Shown here: one piece after another, positions 35,966-44,468 of the stretch | How the letters are laid out: every line of letters starts with the position of its first letter | Numbering within the stretch: the first letter of the stretch is position 1 | Source: Lachnoanaerobaculum umeaense | Lineage (GTDB): Bacteria; Bacillota; Clostridia; Lachnospirales; Lachnospiraceae | NCBI RefSeq assembly: GCF_003589745.1 | Contig: NZ_CP032364.1 | Coordinates: 930,001-994,000 of the forward strand | Length of the DNA: 64,000 nt | Direction of reading: 5' to 3' | Notes under the pieces: model-generated | Database searches by the model: none | Told to the model about the DNA's origin: nothing | What the model saw: only the letters and a program-made list of their open reading frames with translations | Program-made: the position numbers and the translations under genes

Positions 35966-36994
35966 ATGGTAAAGAAAATAGGAATAGTAAGTTTATCAAG
36001 CGGTGTTTTAGGAGAAAGCTTTATTAAGCATGAACTTAAAATAGGTCTGGAAAGATTAAATAAATACGGTATTGAGGTTGAATTTTTGCCTAATGCACTT
36101 AAGGGTATGGACTTTATAAAAGAACATCCCGAATGTAGAGCTAAAGATTTGATAGAAGCGTTTAAGGATGACTCTATTGATATGATTTTATGTGCAATAG
36201 GAGGAGTAGATACATATAAACTTTTGCCATATCTGTTTGAAAACAATGAGCTGAAAAGGCACGTTAAACAAAAAATATTCTTAGGCTTTTCAGATACCAC
36301 CCAAAATCATTTTATGCTAAATAAAGTGGGAATAAAAACATTCTACGGTCAGGCATTTTTACCTGATATATGTGAGCTCTCAAATGATATGTTGCCATAT
36401 ACAAAAAAATACTTTGAGGAGCTTATCAAAACAGGAAAAATAAAAGAAATACGTCCAAGTGAGTTTTGGTATAAGGAAAGAGAAGATTTCAGTGAGAATT
36501 CTATCGGAGTTGATATGGAAAAATATAAAAATACCGGATTTGAATTACTTTGCGGTAAGCCGATATTTAAAGGTGAGATTTTGGGCGGTTGTATCGATTC
36601 AATCTATGATATATTTGATAATTCAAGATTTGAAGATACGGTATCTCTTTGTAAAAAATATGATTTATTCCCAAGTCTTAAGGAGTGGGAGAATAAAATT
36701 TTATTATTGGAGACAAGTGAGGAAAAGCCTGAACCTAAACTATATAGAAAAATGATCGGAGCTTTAAAGGAGTATGGAATATTTGATGTGCTATCAGGTG
36801 TTTTGGTGGGAAAGCCTCAAGATGAGATATATTATGAGGAGTATAAGCAAATTTTACTTGAGGAAACCGCCGGTAAAGACTTATCCATTGTTTATAATAT
36901 AAATGTGGGACATGCAACACCAAGATGTATTATTCCTTTTGGAGTTGAAGCCATGGTAAATGTAGATAAGCAGGTGATTGTTTTTGATAATTGA
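35966..36994 (+). CDS. S66 family peptidase (LD-carboxypeptidase/MccF-like)
   Basis: The protein has the S66 layout: an N-terminal domain with CAIGGVDTYKLLPYL and the nucleophile Ser in GFSDTT, and a C-terminal domain with GEILGGCIDSIYDIF and VNVGHATPRCIIPFG supplying the His. Family members either trim the terminal D-Ala from tetrapeptides in wall recycling or confer resistance to microcin C-like compounds. At about 342 residues, without signal peptide, MccF-like use is as likely as LdcA. ATG 35966 follows GGAGG; an ATG at 35954 lies within that site. Confidence 0.87.
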   Translation: MVKKIGIVSLSSGVLGESFIKHELKIGLERLNKYGIEVEFLPNALKGMDFIKEHPECRAKDLIEAFKDDSIDMILCAIGGVDTYKLLPYLFENNELKRHVKQKIFLGFSDTTQNHFMLNKVGIKTFYGQAFLPDICELSNDMLPYTKKYFEELIKTGKIKEIRPSEFWYKEREDFSENSIGVDMEKYKNTGFELLCGKPIFKGEILGGCIDSIYDIFDNSRFEDTVSLCKKYDLFPSLKEWENKILLLETSEEKPEPKLYRKMIGALKEYGIFDVLSGVLVGKPQDEIYYEEYKQILLEETAGKDLSIVYNINVGHATPRCIIPFGVEAMVNVDKQVIVFDN

Positions 36995-37051
36995 TGATTT
37001 TCTCAAAGCCGTCAAAATAGAAATGATTTTTAGTGTATAGAGGTAAGTAAG

Positions 37052-37609
37052 TTGAGATATATACTTTTATTGCGTGGTATAAATGTTGGTGGAAAGAATA
37101 AAGTCTCTATGAGTGACTTGAAAGCTTTGTTAATAGAATTGGGATTTGAGGATGTTGATTCTTATATTAATAGCGGGAATTTATTCTTTAGTAGTGGGGA
37201 AAACTATGAAAGTTGTATCTCTAAGATAAAACATTTATTGGAAACGAACTTTGACTTTTCAATCCCTTTTACTTTAATAAATAAAGATGATTATTTAAAA
37301 GAAAAGGAAAATCTTCCAGAATGGTGGTATCAAGACATAGCAAGAAGAGACGTTTTATTCTTTTCCTGTGATTTAAATAGCAGTAAAGTAATTGACTTTA
37401 TAGACAAATCTACGTTTCATAATGAAATAGTGCATATTGGAATAAATGCTGTTTTTTGGGGAAAATATGATGAATCGGAATATATGAAAACTACCTACCA
37501 CAAAAAGCTTATAAAACAGGATTTTTACAAGCAGGTAACAATAAGGAATGGAAATACATTTGAAAAGATAGCAGAGATCCTTGAGAGGGAAGATAAATGG
37601 ACAATATAA
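37052..37609 (+). CDS. DUF1697 protein
   Basis: The 185-residue protein begins RYILLLRGINVGGKNKVSMSDLKALLIELGFEDVDSYINSGNLFF, the hallmark of DUF1697, a family of unknown function spread widely by horizontal transfer. The start is TTG, with AGAGG 9 bases upstream. It overlaps the acetyltransferase gene by 13 bases, so the two are coupled. Confidence 0.87.
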   Translation: MRYILLLRGINVGGKNKVSMSDLKALLIELGFEDVDSYINSGNLFFSSGENYESCISKIKHLLETNFDFSIPFTLINKDDYLKEKENLPEWWYQDIARRDVLFFSCDLNSSKVIDFIDKSTFHNEIVHIGINAVFWGKYDESEYMKTTYHKKLIKQDFYKQVTIRNGNTFEKIAEILEREDKWTI

Positions 37610-38103
37610 TTATAAAAGAGGCCTCTCCTGAGGATGCTTTAGCAAGAATAGAATATTCAAAAAAGATAGGATCGGAAACAGATAATTTATCATTTGGAGC
37701 GGAAGGTTTTCCGATTTCTGTTGAAGGAGAGGCGGAATATATTGAATCTCTTTTGAAAGATGAGAGGTCTTGCTCATTTTTTGCATGGAGAGATGGTGAA
37801 ATTATTGGAGATGTAAGCTTAAGCGGATTGACAAGACGAATGAATCACAGAGCTGAACTTGGTATTACAGTTTTGAAATCGGAATGGAATAAAGGTCTTG
37901 GAAGCAGACTGCTTGAAATGGCGATAGAGTATGCCAAATCACATGGTATAGAGATAATAAATCTTGAAGTAAGAAGCGATAATTTTAGGGCAATCCATGT
38001 CTATGAAAAGTTCGGATTCAGAAAAATCGGTACATCTTTCGCATATTTTAAAATAGGAGATTCATATATAGATTTTGATATAATGTATCTGGATCTGAGA
38101 TAG
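37597..38103 (+). CDS. GNAT family N-acetyltransferase
   Basis: This 168-residue protein is of the RimI/ribosomal-type GNAT fold. It carries AELGITVLKSEWNKGLGSRLLEMAIEYAKSHG, covering the acetyl-CoA pyrophosphate loop, and LEVRSDNFRAIHVYEKFGFRKIGT. It transfers an acetyl group from acetyl-CoA to an amine; the acceptor is unknown. It overlaps the upstream DUF1697 gene. Confidence 0.9.
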   Translation: MDNIIIKEASPEDALARIEYSKKIGSETDNLSFGAEGFPISVEGEAEYIESLLKDERSCSFFAWRDGEIIGDVSLSGLTRRMNHRAELGITVLKSEWNKGLGSRLLEMAIEYAKSHGIEIINLEVRSDNFRAIHVYEKFGFRKIGTSFAYFKIGDSYIDFDIMYLDLR

Positions 38104-38140
38104 AAAAATCATAATTAGAAGTTGTGGAGATGATTGGTAA

Positions 38141-38656
38141 ATGAGAACAAAAAGTGTCGTAGTAGAAAAATGGAATTCGAAATGGAAGGATGAATTTGAA
38201 AAGATAGTAGCTTCATTAGGTAAAGATATCATTTACAATTCAATCAAAATTGAACATGTTGGAAGTACATCAGTTGAAGGACTATCAGCAAAACCCGTCA
38301 TTGATCTTGATATTGTTATTGAAAAGAACAAATTTGCAATTATTAAGGAATTACTTAATAAAAAAGGATATGAACACGAGGGAGATTTGGGTATTGAAGG
38401 TAGAGAAGCTTTTTCATATTCCGGGAAAAAAGAATTAATGACTCATCATTTATATGTATGTCCTAAAGATTCCAAAGAACTCTTCAAACATATTACATTT
38501 AGAAATTTCTTGAAAAATAATCTTGATTTAGCAGCTGAGTACTCAAAGGTGAAGGAACAGGCTGCAATACTTTATCCGGATGATATAGATAAGTATATGG
38601 AATTCAAATCGGAAATTATTGAAAATATTTATAAAAAGTGTAGGTTATTAGAATGA
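38141..38656 (+). CDS. GrpB family protein
   Basis: The 171-residue protein has the GrpB/UPF0157 nucleotidyltransferase-like pattern VVVEKWNSKWKDEFEKI, HVGSTSVEGLSAKPVIDLDIVI and HLYVCPKDSKELFKHITFRNFL. The GSTS and DLD motifs match minimal nucleotidyltransferase folds, but no substrate is established. It overlaps a decayed gene by 4 bases, so the operon once continued. Confidence 0.88.
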   Translation: MRTKSVVVEKWNSKWKDEFEKIVASLGKDIIYNSIKIEHVGSTSVEGLSAKPVIDLDIVIEKNKFAIIKELLNKKGYEHEGDLGIEGREAFSYSGKKELMTHHLYVCPKDSKELFKHITFRNFLKNNLDLAAEYSKVKEQAAILYPDDIDKYMEFKSEIIENIYKKCRLLE

Positions 38657-38844
38657 AAATAGCGGTAAGTGCTTGTTTACTTGGAAAATATGCATACATG
38701 GGATTGACAAAGAATTTCAAGTATTATATATCACAAAATGTAAGCTCTTACATTTTTAAAAGAATGAAAATAAGGATAATTGTATATAAGATTTTAACAA
38801 CAGAAAAATATTTGCAAGGAGAAATATGGTCAATAAAGATTTGA
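38653..38844 (+). pseudogene. decayed DUF523 gene
   Basis: The first 11 codons, MKIAVSACLLG, are the classic start of DUF523 (about 150 residues normally). After this the reading frame degenerates into Lys/Ile-rich sequence and stops at codon 63. The family's Cys/Tyr/Gly motif after the start can be partly read only in other frames. This fits frameshift and erosion. The start overlaps the GrpB stop (ATGA). Confidence 0.6.
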
Positions 38845-39140
38845 AATATTTCAAAGAAAGACTTGATTTAATAGATTGGAATGGAGACTTTGAAAAGGCG
38901 GACAAATAAAATTACGAGATCTTAGATAGCTTATGTAAGTATATAGAGACGGAAGCCAGGTTAAATACAAAAGCAGAAATAATATCTAAAGCACTGATAC
39001 TTCTTGCCCAAAATGTAGGCTGTGCAGAGGATTTTGATAGATATGAAGAAAACTTTATAAATAGACTTGTGGAAGATGACTTACTTACAAAAGAGCAGTC
39101 AGATTTATTTTATAATAACACAAACAGAAGACAGGGGTAG
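38826..39140 (+). pseudogene. hypothetical gene with in-frame stop at codon 28
   Basis: AAGGAG is placed well before an ATG at 38826. The frame runs MVNKDLKYFKERLDLIDWNGDFEKADK, meets TAA at 38907-38909, then continues in the same frame with protein-like sequence (YEILDSLCKYIETEARLNTKAEIISKALILLA...) to TAG at 39138-39140. That gives 104 codons in total. The family is not recognised. The region after the stop has no start of its own. A nonsense mutation is the simplest reading; a sequencing error is possible. Confidence 0.6.
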
Positions 39141-39288
39141 GAGCTATAGAAGAATGTGAAAACAGAATATAAATGGAATTTGTATTGAAAGAAAATCTTT
39201 TATATATTAGTAGATTTTTTAAGTGTATTTAAGCTGATTTATGTGTTAAACTATCCTAAATATAGATGAGAGGAGAGCAGCAAGAGAT

Positions 39289-40416
39289 ATGAAAGTTGTT
39301 GTTGCCATTGATTCATTTAAAGGAAGTATGTCATCTTTGGAGGCTGGAGAAGCTATAGCAAAAGGTGTGAAAAAAGCCCATAAGGATGCAATTGTTGAAA
39401 TAAGACCTCTTGCAGATGGAGGAGAAGGAACTGTTGAGGCACTTTCCATTGGAATGGGAGGCAAACTTGTAAATGTAGAAGTTACAGGTCCGGCAGGAAA
39501 AAGCGTAAATGCTGTTTATGGAATAGTGGAGTCAAGTAAAACTGCAATTATTGAAATGTCACAGGCAGCAGGAATCACGCTGGTAAGTGGCGATGAAAAA
39601 AATCCTTTGTATACTACAACATTTGGTGTAGGTGAAATGATAAAGGATGCCATAAGAAAAGGATGTAGACATTTTATAGTAGGGATTGGAGGATCTGCAA
39701 CCAATGATTGTGGCATAGGTATGTTACAGGCACTGGGTTATGAATTTCTTGACAAGGATGGAAAGCAGGTAGGATTCGGTGCAAGCGGTGTAAGGGATAT
39801 CGTAAGCATAAAAGATGAGAATGTAATAAAAGAACTTGCAGAATGCAATTTTAGAGTAGCATGTGATGTGAACAATCCTCTATGTGGTGATTTAGGTTGT
39901 TCAGCAATCTATGGACCACAAAAGGGAGCTACAAAGGAAATGGTTGCAGATATGGATGCTTGGCTTTTGAGATATTCAAAGCTTGTAAAAGAAAAATATC
40001 CGAATGCAGACAGTGAGAATCCGGGAACAGGGGCGGCCGGTGGTCTTGGATATGCCTTCCAAAACTTTACAAAATCAAAGATGGAGTCAGGAATACAAAT
40101 AGTATTGGATGAGACAAGACTTGAAGAATATGTAAAGGATGCTGATGTAGTGGTTACAGGAGAAGGTAGGCTTGATCGTCAGACTGCAATGGGCAAAGCA
40201 CCTATAGGTGTAGCAAATATTGCAAAGAAGTATAATAAAAAAGTTATAGCATTTTCAGGAAGTGTAACAGAGGATGCATTTGTATGTAATGAGCATGGAA
40301 TAGATGCGTTTTTCCCAATCCTTAGAAGAATAGTTACATTGGAAGAGGCAATGAAAAGTGATATTGCAAAGCGGAATTTGATGGATACTACAGAGCAGGT
40401 ATTTAGATTGTTATAA
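39289..40416 (+). CDS. glycerate kinase
   Basis: The 375-residue protein belongs to glycerate kinase type 1 (GlxK/GarK). It begins MKVVVAIDSFKGSMSSLEAGEAIAKG and contains RPLADGGEGTVEAL and GIGGSATNDCGIGMLQALGYEF. It phosphorylates D-glycerate to 2-phosphoglycerate (or 3-phosphoglycerate), feeding glycolysis. It ends convergently with the PTS-type permease gene and shares a bidirectional terminator with it. Confidence 0.94.
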   Translation: MKVVVAIDSFKGSMSSLEAGEAIAKGVKKAHKDAIVEIRPLADGGEGTVEALSIGMGGKLVNVEVTGPAGKSVNAVYGIVESSKTAIIEMSQAAGITLVSGDEKNPLYTTTFGVGEMIKDAIRKGCRHFIVGIGGSATNDCGIGMLQALGYEFLDKDGKQVGFGASGVRDIVSIKDENVIKELAECNFRVACDVNNPLCGDLGCSAIYGPQKGATKEMVADMDAWLLRYSKLVKEKYPNADSENPGTGAAGGLGYAFQNFTKSKMESGIQIVLDETRLEEYVKDADVVVTGEGRLDRQTAMGKAPIGVANIAKKYNKKVIAFSGSVTEDAFVCNEHGIDAFFPILRRIVTLEEAMKSDIAKRNLMDTTEQVFRLL

Positions 40417-40419
40417 TAA

Positions 40420-40458
40420 AAGGCTCAGATTTGGCGAATGTCGTTAAGTCTGAGCCTT
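40420..40458. terminator. bidirectional terminator between glycerate kinase and permease
   Basis: AAGGCTCAGA (40420-40429) and TCTGAGCCTT (40449-40458) form a perfect 10-bp stem. AT-rich tails lie on both sides, serving both convergent genes. Confidence 0.82.
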
Positions 40459-40463
40459 ACATT

Positions 40464-41552
40464 TTATAATTTTAAATCACCGGTCTTTACCAGTCCCATT
40501 TTCTTTACAAATATATGAATAACAGGTGTGATTATGGCAGGAAGGATAAAGGATATCATAATAAGTCCTATCCAGTCAAACGGGGTAATAGATGATTTGC
40601 TTCCATTTGCAATATCACTTACCCAACCGGTATATACCCCTATCTGTCCAACAAGACCACAAGTTCCCATACCGGATGAAACAGCAGCACCATTCATCTG
40701 GAGTTTGAACACACATGTAGCAGTAGGTCCTGTAATCATAGATGCTATACATGGAGCTATCCAGATTCTTGGATTTCTTACAATATTTCCCATTTGAAGC
40801 ATAGATGTTCCTATACCTTGTGATATAAGCCCTGACCATTTGTTTTCAGGAAATGATATAATGGCAAATCCGACCATCTGAGCACAGCAACCTGCAAGGG
40901 CAGCACCACCGGCAAGTCCTGTAAGTCCAAGGGCAGCACATATAGCAGCAGATGAAATAGGAAGTGTAAGAGCTACACCAACTAAGAGTGAAACCAGTAT
41001 ACCCATAAGGAATGGCTGTAGACTTGTAGCCCACATGATAACAGTACCAAGTTTCATAGCAGCTTTTCCAAGGCTTGGAGCAAGTATTGCAGATAGGAAT
41101 ATACCTACTGATATAGTAACCAGAGGAGTAATAAGTATATCTATCTTAGTTTCTTTGGATACCATTTTGCCCGCTTCAGAAGCTATAATAGCTACAAAAA
41201 GCACTGCAAGTGGTCCGCCTGCTCCTCCTAGGGCATTTGATGCAAAGCCCACTGTAATGAGTGAAAACAGTACAAGTGGCGGTGTCTCAAGTGCATATCC
41301 TATAGCAACAGCCATTGCCGGCCCACTCATAGCACTTGCAAGAGAGCCAACTGTGTATTCAACTCCTGCAATAGTAGCAACTGTACTTGTAAGGAATGCA
41401 ATATTAAACTGCTTACCTATAGTATTGATAATAGTGCCAATCAATAAGGAACAAAAAAGTCCCTGTGCCATAGCACCTAATGCATCAATACCATAACGCT
41501 TAGCAGAAATAACAATATTCTTCCTTTTAAAGAATGATTCTATTCTTTCCAT
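40464..41552 (-). CDS. PTS_EIIC_2-type membrane permease
   Basis: The 362-residue protein has about 9-10 hydrophobic segments and matches the PTS_EIIC_2 group (GIDALGAMAQGLFCSLLIGTIINTIG; later GAALAGCCAQMVGF). No EIIA or EIIB gene is nearby, and members of this group are often orphan permeases, so PTS-dependent transport is not proven. I place the start at 41552, where GGAGG (within an upstream in-frame ATG context) lies 6 bases ahead. The promoter is in the repeat region upstream. Confidence 0.85.
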   Translation of the reverse strand: MERIESFFKRKNIVISAKRYGIDALGAMAQGLFCSLLIGTIINTIGKQFNIAFLTSTVATIAGVEYTVGSLASAMSGPAMAVAIGYALETPPLVLFSLITVGFASNALGGAGGPLAVLFVAIIASEAGKMVSKETKIDILITPLVTISVGIFLSAILAPSLGKAAMKLGTVIMWATSLQPFLMGILVSLLVGVALTLPISSAAICAALGLTGLAGGAALAGCCAQMVGFAIISFPENKWSGLISQGIGTSMLQMGNIVRNPRIWIAPCIASMITGPTATCVFKLQMNGAAVSSGMGTCGLVGQIGVYTGWVSDIANGSKSSITPFDWIGLIMISFILPAIITPVIHIFVKKMGLVKTGDLKL

Positions 41553-41588
41553 AAAGTCCTCCATAGAACTTATTTTAATTTGAATACA

Positions 41589-41616
41589 ATTTTAGAATTA
41601 AAATAAAATTTGTCAA
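41589..41616 (-). promoter_or_regulatory. minus-strand promoter of the permease gene
   Basis: On the minus strand TTGACA (41616-41611) and TAAAAT (41594-41589) are separated by 16 bases, about 40 bases before the permease start. The -35 box is part of the first copy of a tandem repeat. Confidence 0.7.
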
Positions 41617-41692
41617 GGTAAAATATAAAATTTGTCAAGGTAAAATATAAACTGTCAAGGTAAAATATAAACTGTCAAGGTAAAATATAAAC
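41611..41692. repeat. four tandem 20-22 bp repeats between divergent promoters
   Basis: Four head-to-tail copies start with TGTCAAGGTAAAATATAAA at 41611 (22 bp), 41633, 41653 and 41673 (20 bp each). They end where the -35 of the plus-strand rpmG promoter begins. On the minus strand each copy carries a perfect TTGACA. This is an amplified promoter segment or binding-site array, not CRISPR: the units are uniform with no spacers. Confidence 0.93.
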
Positions 41693-41721
41693 TTGACGAC
41701 TATAGTTGTATGTGGTAGAAT
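41693..41721 (+). promoter_or_regulatory. sigmaA promoter of the rpmG-rplA operon
   Basis: TTGACG (41693-41698), a 17-base spacer and TAGAAT (41716-41721), with TGG just before the -10 (extended -10). It directly follows the last tandem repeat. Confidence 0.85.
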
Positions 41722-41731
41722 ACTAAAGATT

Positions 41732-41756
41732 AAAGGATGCAAAGTCCTTTTTTTTT
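41732..41756 (+). terminator. short hairpin with T-run in the rpmG leader
   Basis: AAAGGA pairs with TCCTTT around a 7-base loop and is followed by six more T, about 10 bases after the likely transcription start. It may act as an attenuator; the stem is short, so termination would be partial. Confidence 0.5.
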
Positions 41757-41795
41757 GGATTTTCAAGTCTAATTCGAACAATGGAGGTGGAGATT

Positions 41796-41945
41796 GTGCG
41801 TACAAAGATAACACTTGCTTGTACAGAGTGCAAGCAGAGAAACTATAATACGACCAAGGATAAGAAAAATCATCCTGACCGTATGGAAATTAAAAAGTAT
41901 TGTAGGTTCTGTAGAACTCATACAGTGCATAAGGAAACAAAATAG
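41796..41945 (+). CDS. rpmG: 50S ribosomal protein L33
   Basis: The 49-residue protein starts at GTG with GGAGGTGGAG just upstream. It reads [21 protein letters not shown] with a second pair CRFC, so it is the four-cysteine, zinc-binding form of L33 (Cys 9, 12, 36, 39). It is the usual first gene of the secE-nusG-rplKA operon in Firmicutes. secE starts 8 bases later. Confidence 0.95.
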   Translation: MRTKITLACTECKQRNYNTTKDKKNHPDRMEIKKYCRFCRTHTVHKETK

Positions 41946-41953
41946 GAGTAATT

Positions 41954-42151
41954 ATGGCTGAAAGAAAAAGCGGAAAGATATCTGACTTTTTGAAAGGTGT
42001 AAAGGCAGAGTTTAAAAAGATAGTATGGCCAACAAAGGATGATATAGTAAAGCAAACTATTGCTGTTATTACATCATCTGTAGTGATTGGGGTCATAATA
42101 TCAATACTTGACTTTATATTCAAAGTATTACTAAACTTTGTGATCAAATAG
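41954..42151 (+). CDS. secE: preprotein translocase subunit SecE
   Basis: The 65-residue protein has the short Firmicutes SecE form: an amphipathic helix with FLKGVKAEFKKIVWPTKDDI and a single membrane helix (about 36-60). It clamps SecY in the translocon at the membrane. AGGAG precedes the ATG and nusG follows after 8 bases. Confidence 0.97.
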   Translation: MAERKSGKISDFLKGVKAEFKKIVWPTKDDIVKQTIAVITSSVVIGVIISILDFIFKVLLNFVIK

Positions 42152-42159
42152 GTGATAAT

Positions 42160-42693
42160 ATGGCAGAGGCACAATGGTTCGTAGCCCATACTTATTCAGG
42201 CTATGAGAATAAAGTAAAAGTAGATATTGAAAAGACAATTGAGAATCGTGGGCTTCAGGATCAGATACTTGAGGTTACGGTTCCTATGGAAACCATACTT
42301 GAAGTAAAGAATGGTGTCGAAAAATCGTCAGATAAAAAACTTTTCCCCGGATATGTTCTTATACATATGTATATGAATGATGAAACCTGGTATGTCGTTA
42401 GAAATACTAGAGGTGTTACAGGTTTTGTGGGTCCGGGAAGCAAGCCGGTACCACTCACCAATGATGAACTTGCAGCACTGGGTTATAGTGGAGATTCCAC
42501 AAAGCCTGAGGCAAGAGTCCTTGTTGACCTCAAAGAGGGAGACATGGTTACAGTTATCAGTGGAGCATGGAAGGATACCGTGGGAGTGATTACCGCTGTC
42601 AACGAAAAAAGAAAGACTGTTTCTATTAATGTAGAAATGTTTGGACGAGAGACAAAAGTAGAGCTTGAGTTCACAGAAGTTAAGAAGATGTAA
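42160..42693 (+). CDS. nusG: transcription termination/antitermination factor NusG
   Basis: The 177-residue protein has the NGN domain (WFVAHTYSGYENKVKVDIEKTI, KLFPGYVLIHM, RNTRGVTGFVG) and a C-terminal KOW domain (EGDMVTVISGAWKDTVGVITAV). It binds RNA polymerase and affects elongation, pausing and coupling with translation. Position between secE and rplK is the ancestral arrangement. Confidence 0.97.
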   Translation: MAEAQWFVAHTYSGYENKVKVDIEKTIENRGLQDQILEVTVPMETILEVKNGVEKSSDKKLFPGYVLIHMYMNDETWYVVRNTRGVTGFVGPGSKPVPLTNDELAALGYSGDSTKPEARVLVDLKEGDMVTVISGAWKDTVGVITAVNEKRKTVSINVEMFGRETKVELEFTEVKKM

Positions 42694-42706
42694 TATCATT
42701 ACAGAT

Positions 42707-42752
42707 GCATTTGTTTAAATGCGTGGGAGGGAGATTCCCGAAATTACCACAA
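42707..42752 (+). promoter_or_regulatory. rplK leader resembling the L1 autoregulatory site
   Basis: A hairpin GCATTT-GTTT-AAATGC (42707-42722) is followed by GTGGGAGGGAGATTCCC and ATTACCAC. In it GTGG pairs with CCAC and GGGA with TCCC around an internal asymmetric loop. This copies the L1-binding fold of 23S rRNA seen in rplKA leaders of many bacteria, where free L1 blocks translation. It ends just before the rplK GGAGG. Confidence 0.72.
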
Positions 42753-42763
42753 GGAGGTGCCAT

Positions 42764-43189
42764 ATGGCAAAGAAAGTTACAGGATATATAAAATTGCAGA
42801 TACCTGCAGGTAAAGCAACACCAGCTCCACCTGTTGGTCCAGCACTTGGACAGCATGGTGTAAATATAGTTGAGTTTACAAAGCAGTTTAATGCAAGAAC
42901 AGCAGACCAGGGAGATTTGATCATCCCTGTTGTTATCACAGTTTATGCAGATAGAAGCTTTAGTTTCATAACTAAGACTCCACCGGCTGCAGTTTTACTT
43001 AAGAAAGCATGTAAGATCGCTTCAGGTTCAGGTGTACCTAACAAAACAAAAGTGGCTAAGATTACAAGAGCACAGCTTGAGGAAATAGCTACTCTTAAGA
43101 TGCCTGACCTTAACGCAGCAAATATTGATTCAGCTATCTCTATGATAGCAGGTACAGCCCGTTCAATGGGTATCACAGTAGAAGACTAA
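42764..43189 (+). CDS. rplK: 50S ribosomal protein L11
   Basis: The 141-residue protein begins [35 protein letters not shown], the L11 signature, and ends with the RNA-binding C-terminal domain. L11 forms the GTPase-associated centre with 23S rRNA. I use ATG 42764, 7 bases after AAGGAGG; an upstream in-frame start would run through the leader structure. Confidence 0.97.
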   Translation: MAKKVTGYIKLQIPAGKATPAPPVGPALGQHGVNIVEFTKQFNARTADQGDLIIPVVITVYADRSFSFITKTPPAAVLLKKACKIASGSGVPNKTKVAKITRAQLEEIATLKMPDLNAANIDSAISMIAGTARSMGITVED

Positions 43190-43206
43190 TTTAGGAGGGA
43201 ATATAC

Positions 43207-43902
43207 ATGAAACACGGAAAAAGATATGTTGAAGCTGCCAAATTAGTTGATCGTAGCGTACAATATGATGCAAGCGAGGCAGTAGCTTTAATTAAGAAAA
43301 CAGCAGTAGCTAAGTTCGATGAAACAATAGAATTACATATAAGAACAGGTCTTGACGGACGTCATGCAGACCAGCAGATTCGTGGTGCGGTAGTTCTACC
43401 ACACGGAACAGGTAAGACTGTAAAAATATTAGTATTTGCAAAGGGACCAAAGGCTGATGAGGCTTTGGCTGCCGGAGCTGACTATGTTGGAGCAGAGGAG
43501 CTTATTCCAAGAATCCAGAATGATGGTTGGTTAGATTTTGATGTTATCGTTGCAACACCTGATATGATGGGCGTTGTAGGACGCCTTGGTAAGGTACTTG
43601 GACCTAAGGGACTTATGCCAAACCCTAAGGCAGGTACAGTTACAATGGATGTTACAAAGGCTATTGCAGACATCAAAGCAGGTAAAGTAGAGTATCGTCT
43701 TGATAAGACAAACTTGGTTCACGTACCTGTAGGAAAGGCTTCATTCAGTGAGCAGCAGCTTTTAGAGAATTTCCAGAGCATTATGGATGCTATCAATAAG
43801 GCTAAGCCAAGCACAGTTAAGGGTGCATACTTGAAGAGTATCGTTCTTACTTCAACAATGGGACCTGGTGTCAGACTCAATGTTGCTAAGCTTTTAGGCT
43901 AA
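43207..43902 (+). CDS. rplA: 50S ribosomal protein L1
   Basis: The 231-residue protein has the L1 pattern, [20 protein letters not shown] and [25 protein letters not shown]1 forms the mobile stalk at the E site and represses its own operon. AGGAGGG precedes the ATG. Unlike most Firmicutes, rplJ and rplL do not follow; a strong terminator ends the operon here. Confidence 0.97.
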   Translation: MKHGKRYVEAAKLVDRSVQYDASEAVALIKKTAVAKFDETIELHIRTGLDGRHADQQIRGAVVLPHGTGKTVKILVFAKGPKADEALAAGADYVGAEELIPRIQNDGWLDFDVIVATPDMMGVVGRLGKVLGPKGLMPNPKAGTVTMDVTKAIADIKAGKVEYRLDKTNLVHVPVGKASFSEQQLLENFQSIMDAINKAKPSTVKGAYLKSIVLTSTMGPGVRLNVAKLLG

Positions 43903-43927
43903 TAGCTAATATAATAAAGACGCATAG

Positions 43928-43965
43928 GCTGCCATATACTTATAAAGAGTATGTGGCAGCTTTTT
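43928..43965 (+). terminator. terminator after rplA
   Basis: GCTGCCATATACT (43928-43940) pairs with AGTATGTGGCAGC (43948-43960), one G-U pair, followed by five T. Confidence 0.93.
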
Positions 43966-44222
43966 GTTATATTAAAATATATTTTATGCTTCTATTTAAT
44001 TTATTTGAATAGTTCAAAACGAAGTTAATATATATAGATAATTTGATGATGAAACTTGAAAAGAGTATTTATATGTATTAGAATGTACATGAAAGAGTAA
44101 AATAAAAAGTTACAGTATAGTTATATTTATTGTTAAATATTACTATATATTACTTTTACACTGACTGTACCAAGTTATCAGATATATTAATTTATTTTGT
44201 ATAATCTTATTGAGGTATGATT
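43966..44222. other. AT-rich gene-free stretch after the ribosomal operon
   Basis: I see no gene or RNA fold here. A TATAAT at 44200-44205 near the end, without a clear -35, may serve the small gene that follows. This is where rplJ-rplL would be expected in related genomes, and no trace of them is visible. Confidence 0.5.
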
Positions 44223-44411
44223 ATGGCTGGTGATACAAGGATAATAGAAATAAAGAAGCATATAGGATATGATGGCTTAGAATTTGATGGAAAAATAATA
44301 TATGTAGGAAGAGATGGGGAAGAAAAAACTGTATTCGAGGATAGAACTATGAGATTAATAGATTTGTTTAACGATAGAGCTTATCTAGGTGAATTTGAAA
44401 AATATAAATAA
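44223..44411 (+). CDS. small hypothetical protein
   Basis: The 62-residue protein (MAGDTRIIEIKKHIGYDGLEFDGKIIYVGRDGEE...) has no membrane segment or known motif and looks like one small beta-rich unit. ATG 44223 is placed 8 bases after GAGG; an ATG at 44217 is too close. It lies 57 bases before the first leucine-rich-repeat gene and may be co-transcribed, or be a fragment of a larger gene. Confidence 0.5.
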   Translation: MAGDTRIIEIKKHIGYDGLEFDGKIIYVGRDGEEKTVFEDRTMRLIDLFNDRAYLGEFEKYK

Positions 44412-44468
44412 AGTATATTAAAAGATAATAGTATTGAGTGGCTTTCATAAAATACAGGAGATATAATT

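Noticed and set aside
38907..38909. Programmed readthrough or recoding at the in-frame TAA
   Set aside because: TAA is the least permissive stop, no stimulatory structure is visible, and the adjacent gene is also decayed, so mutation is simpler.
41611..41692. CRISPR-like array
   Set aside because: The repeats are contiguous with no spacers, only four copies, and no cas genes are present.
43966..44222. L10 leader or rplJ remnant
   Set aside because: No conserved L10-leader element or rplJ-like coding sequence can be read on either strand.
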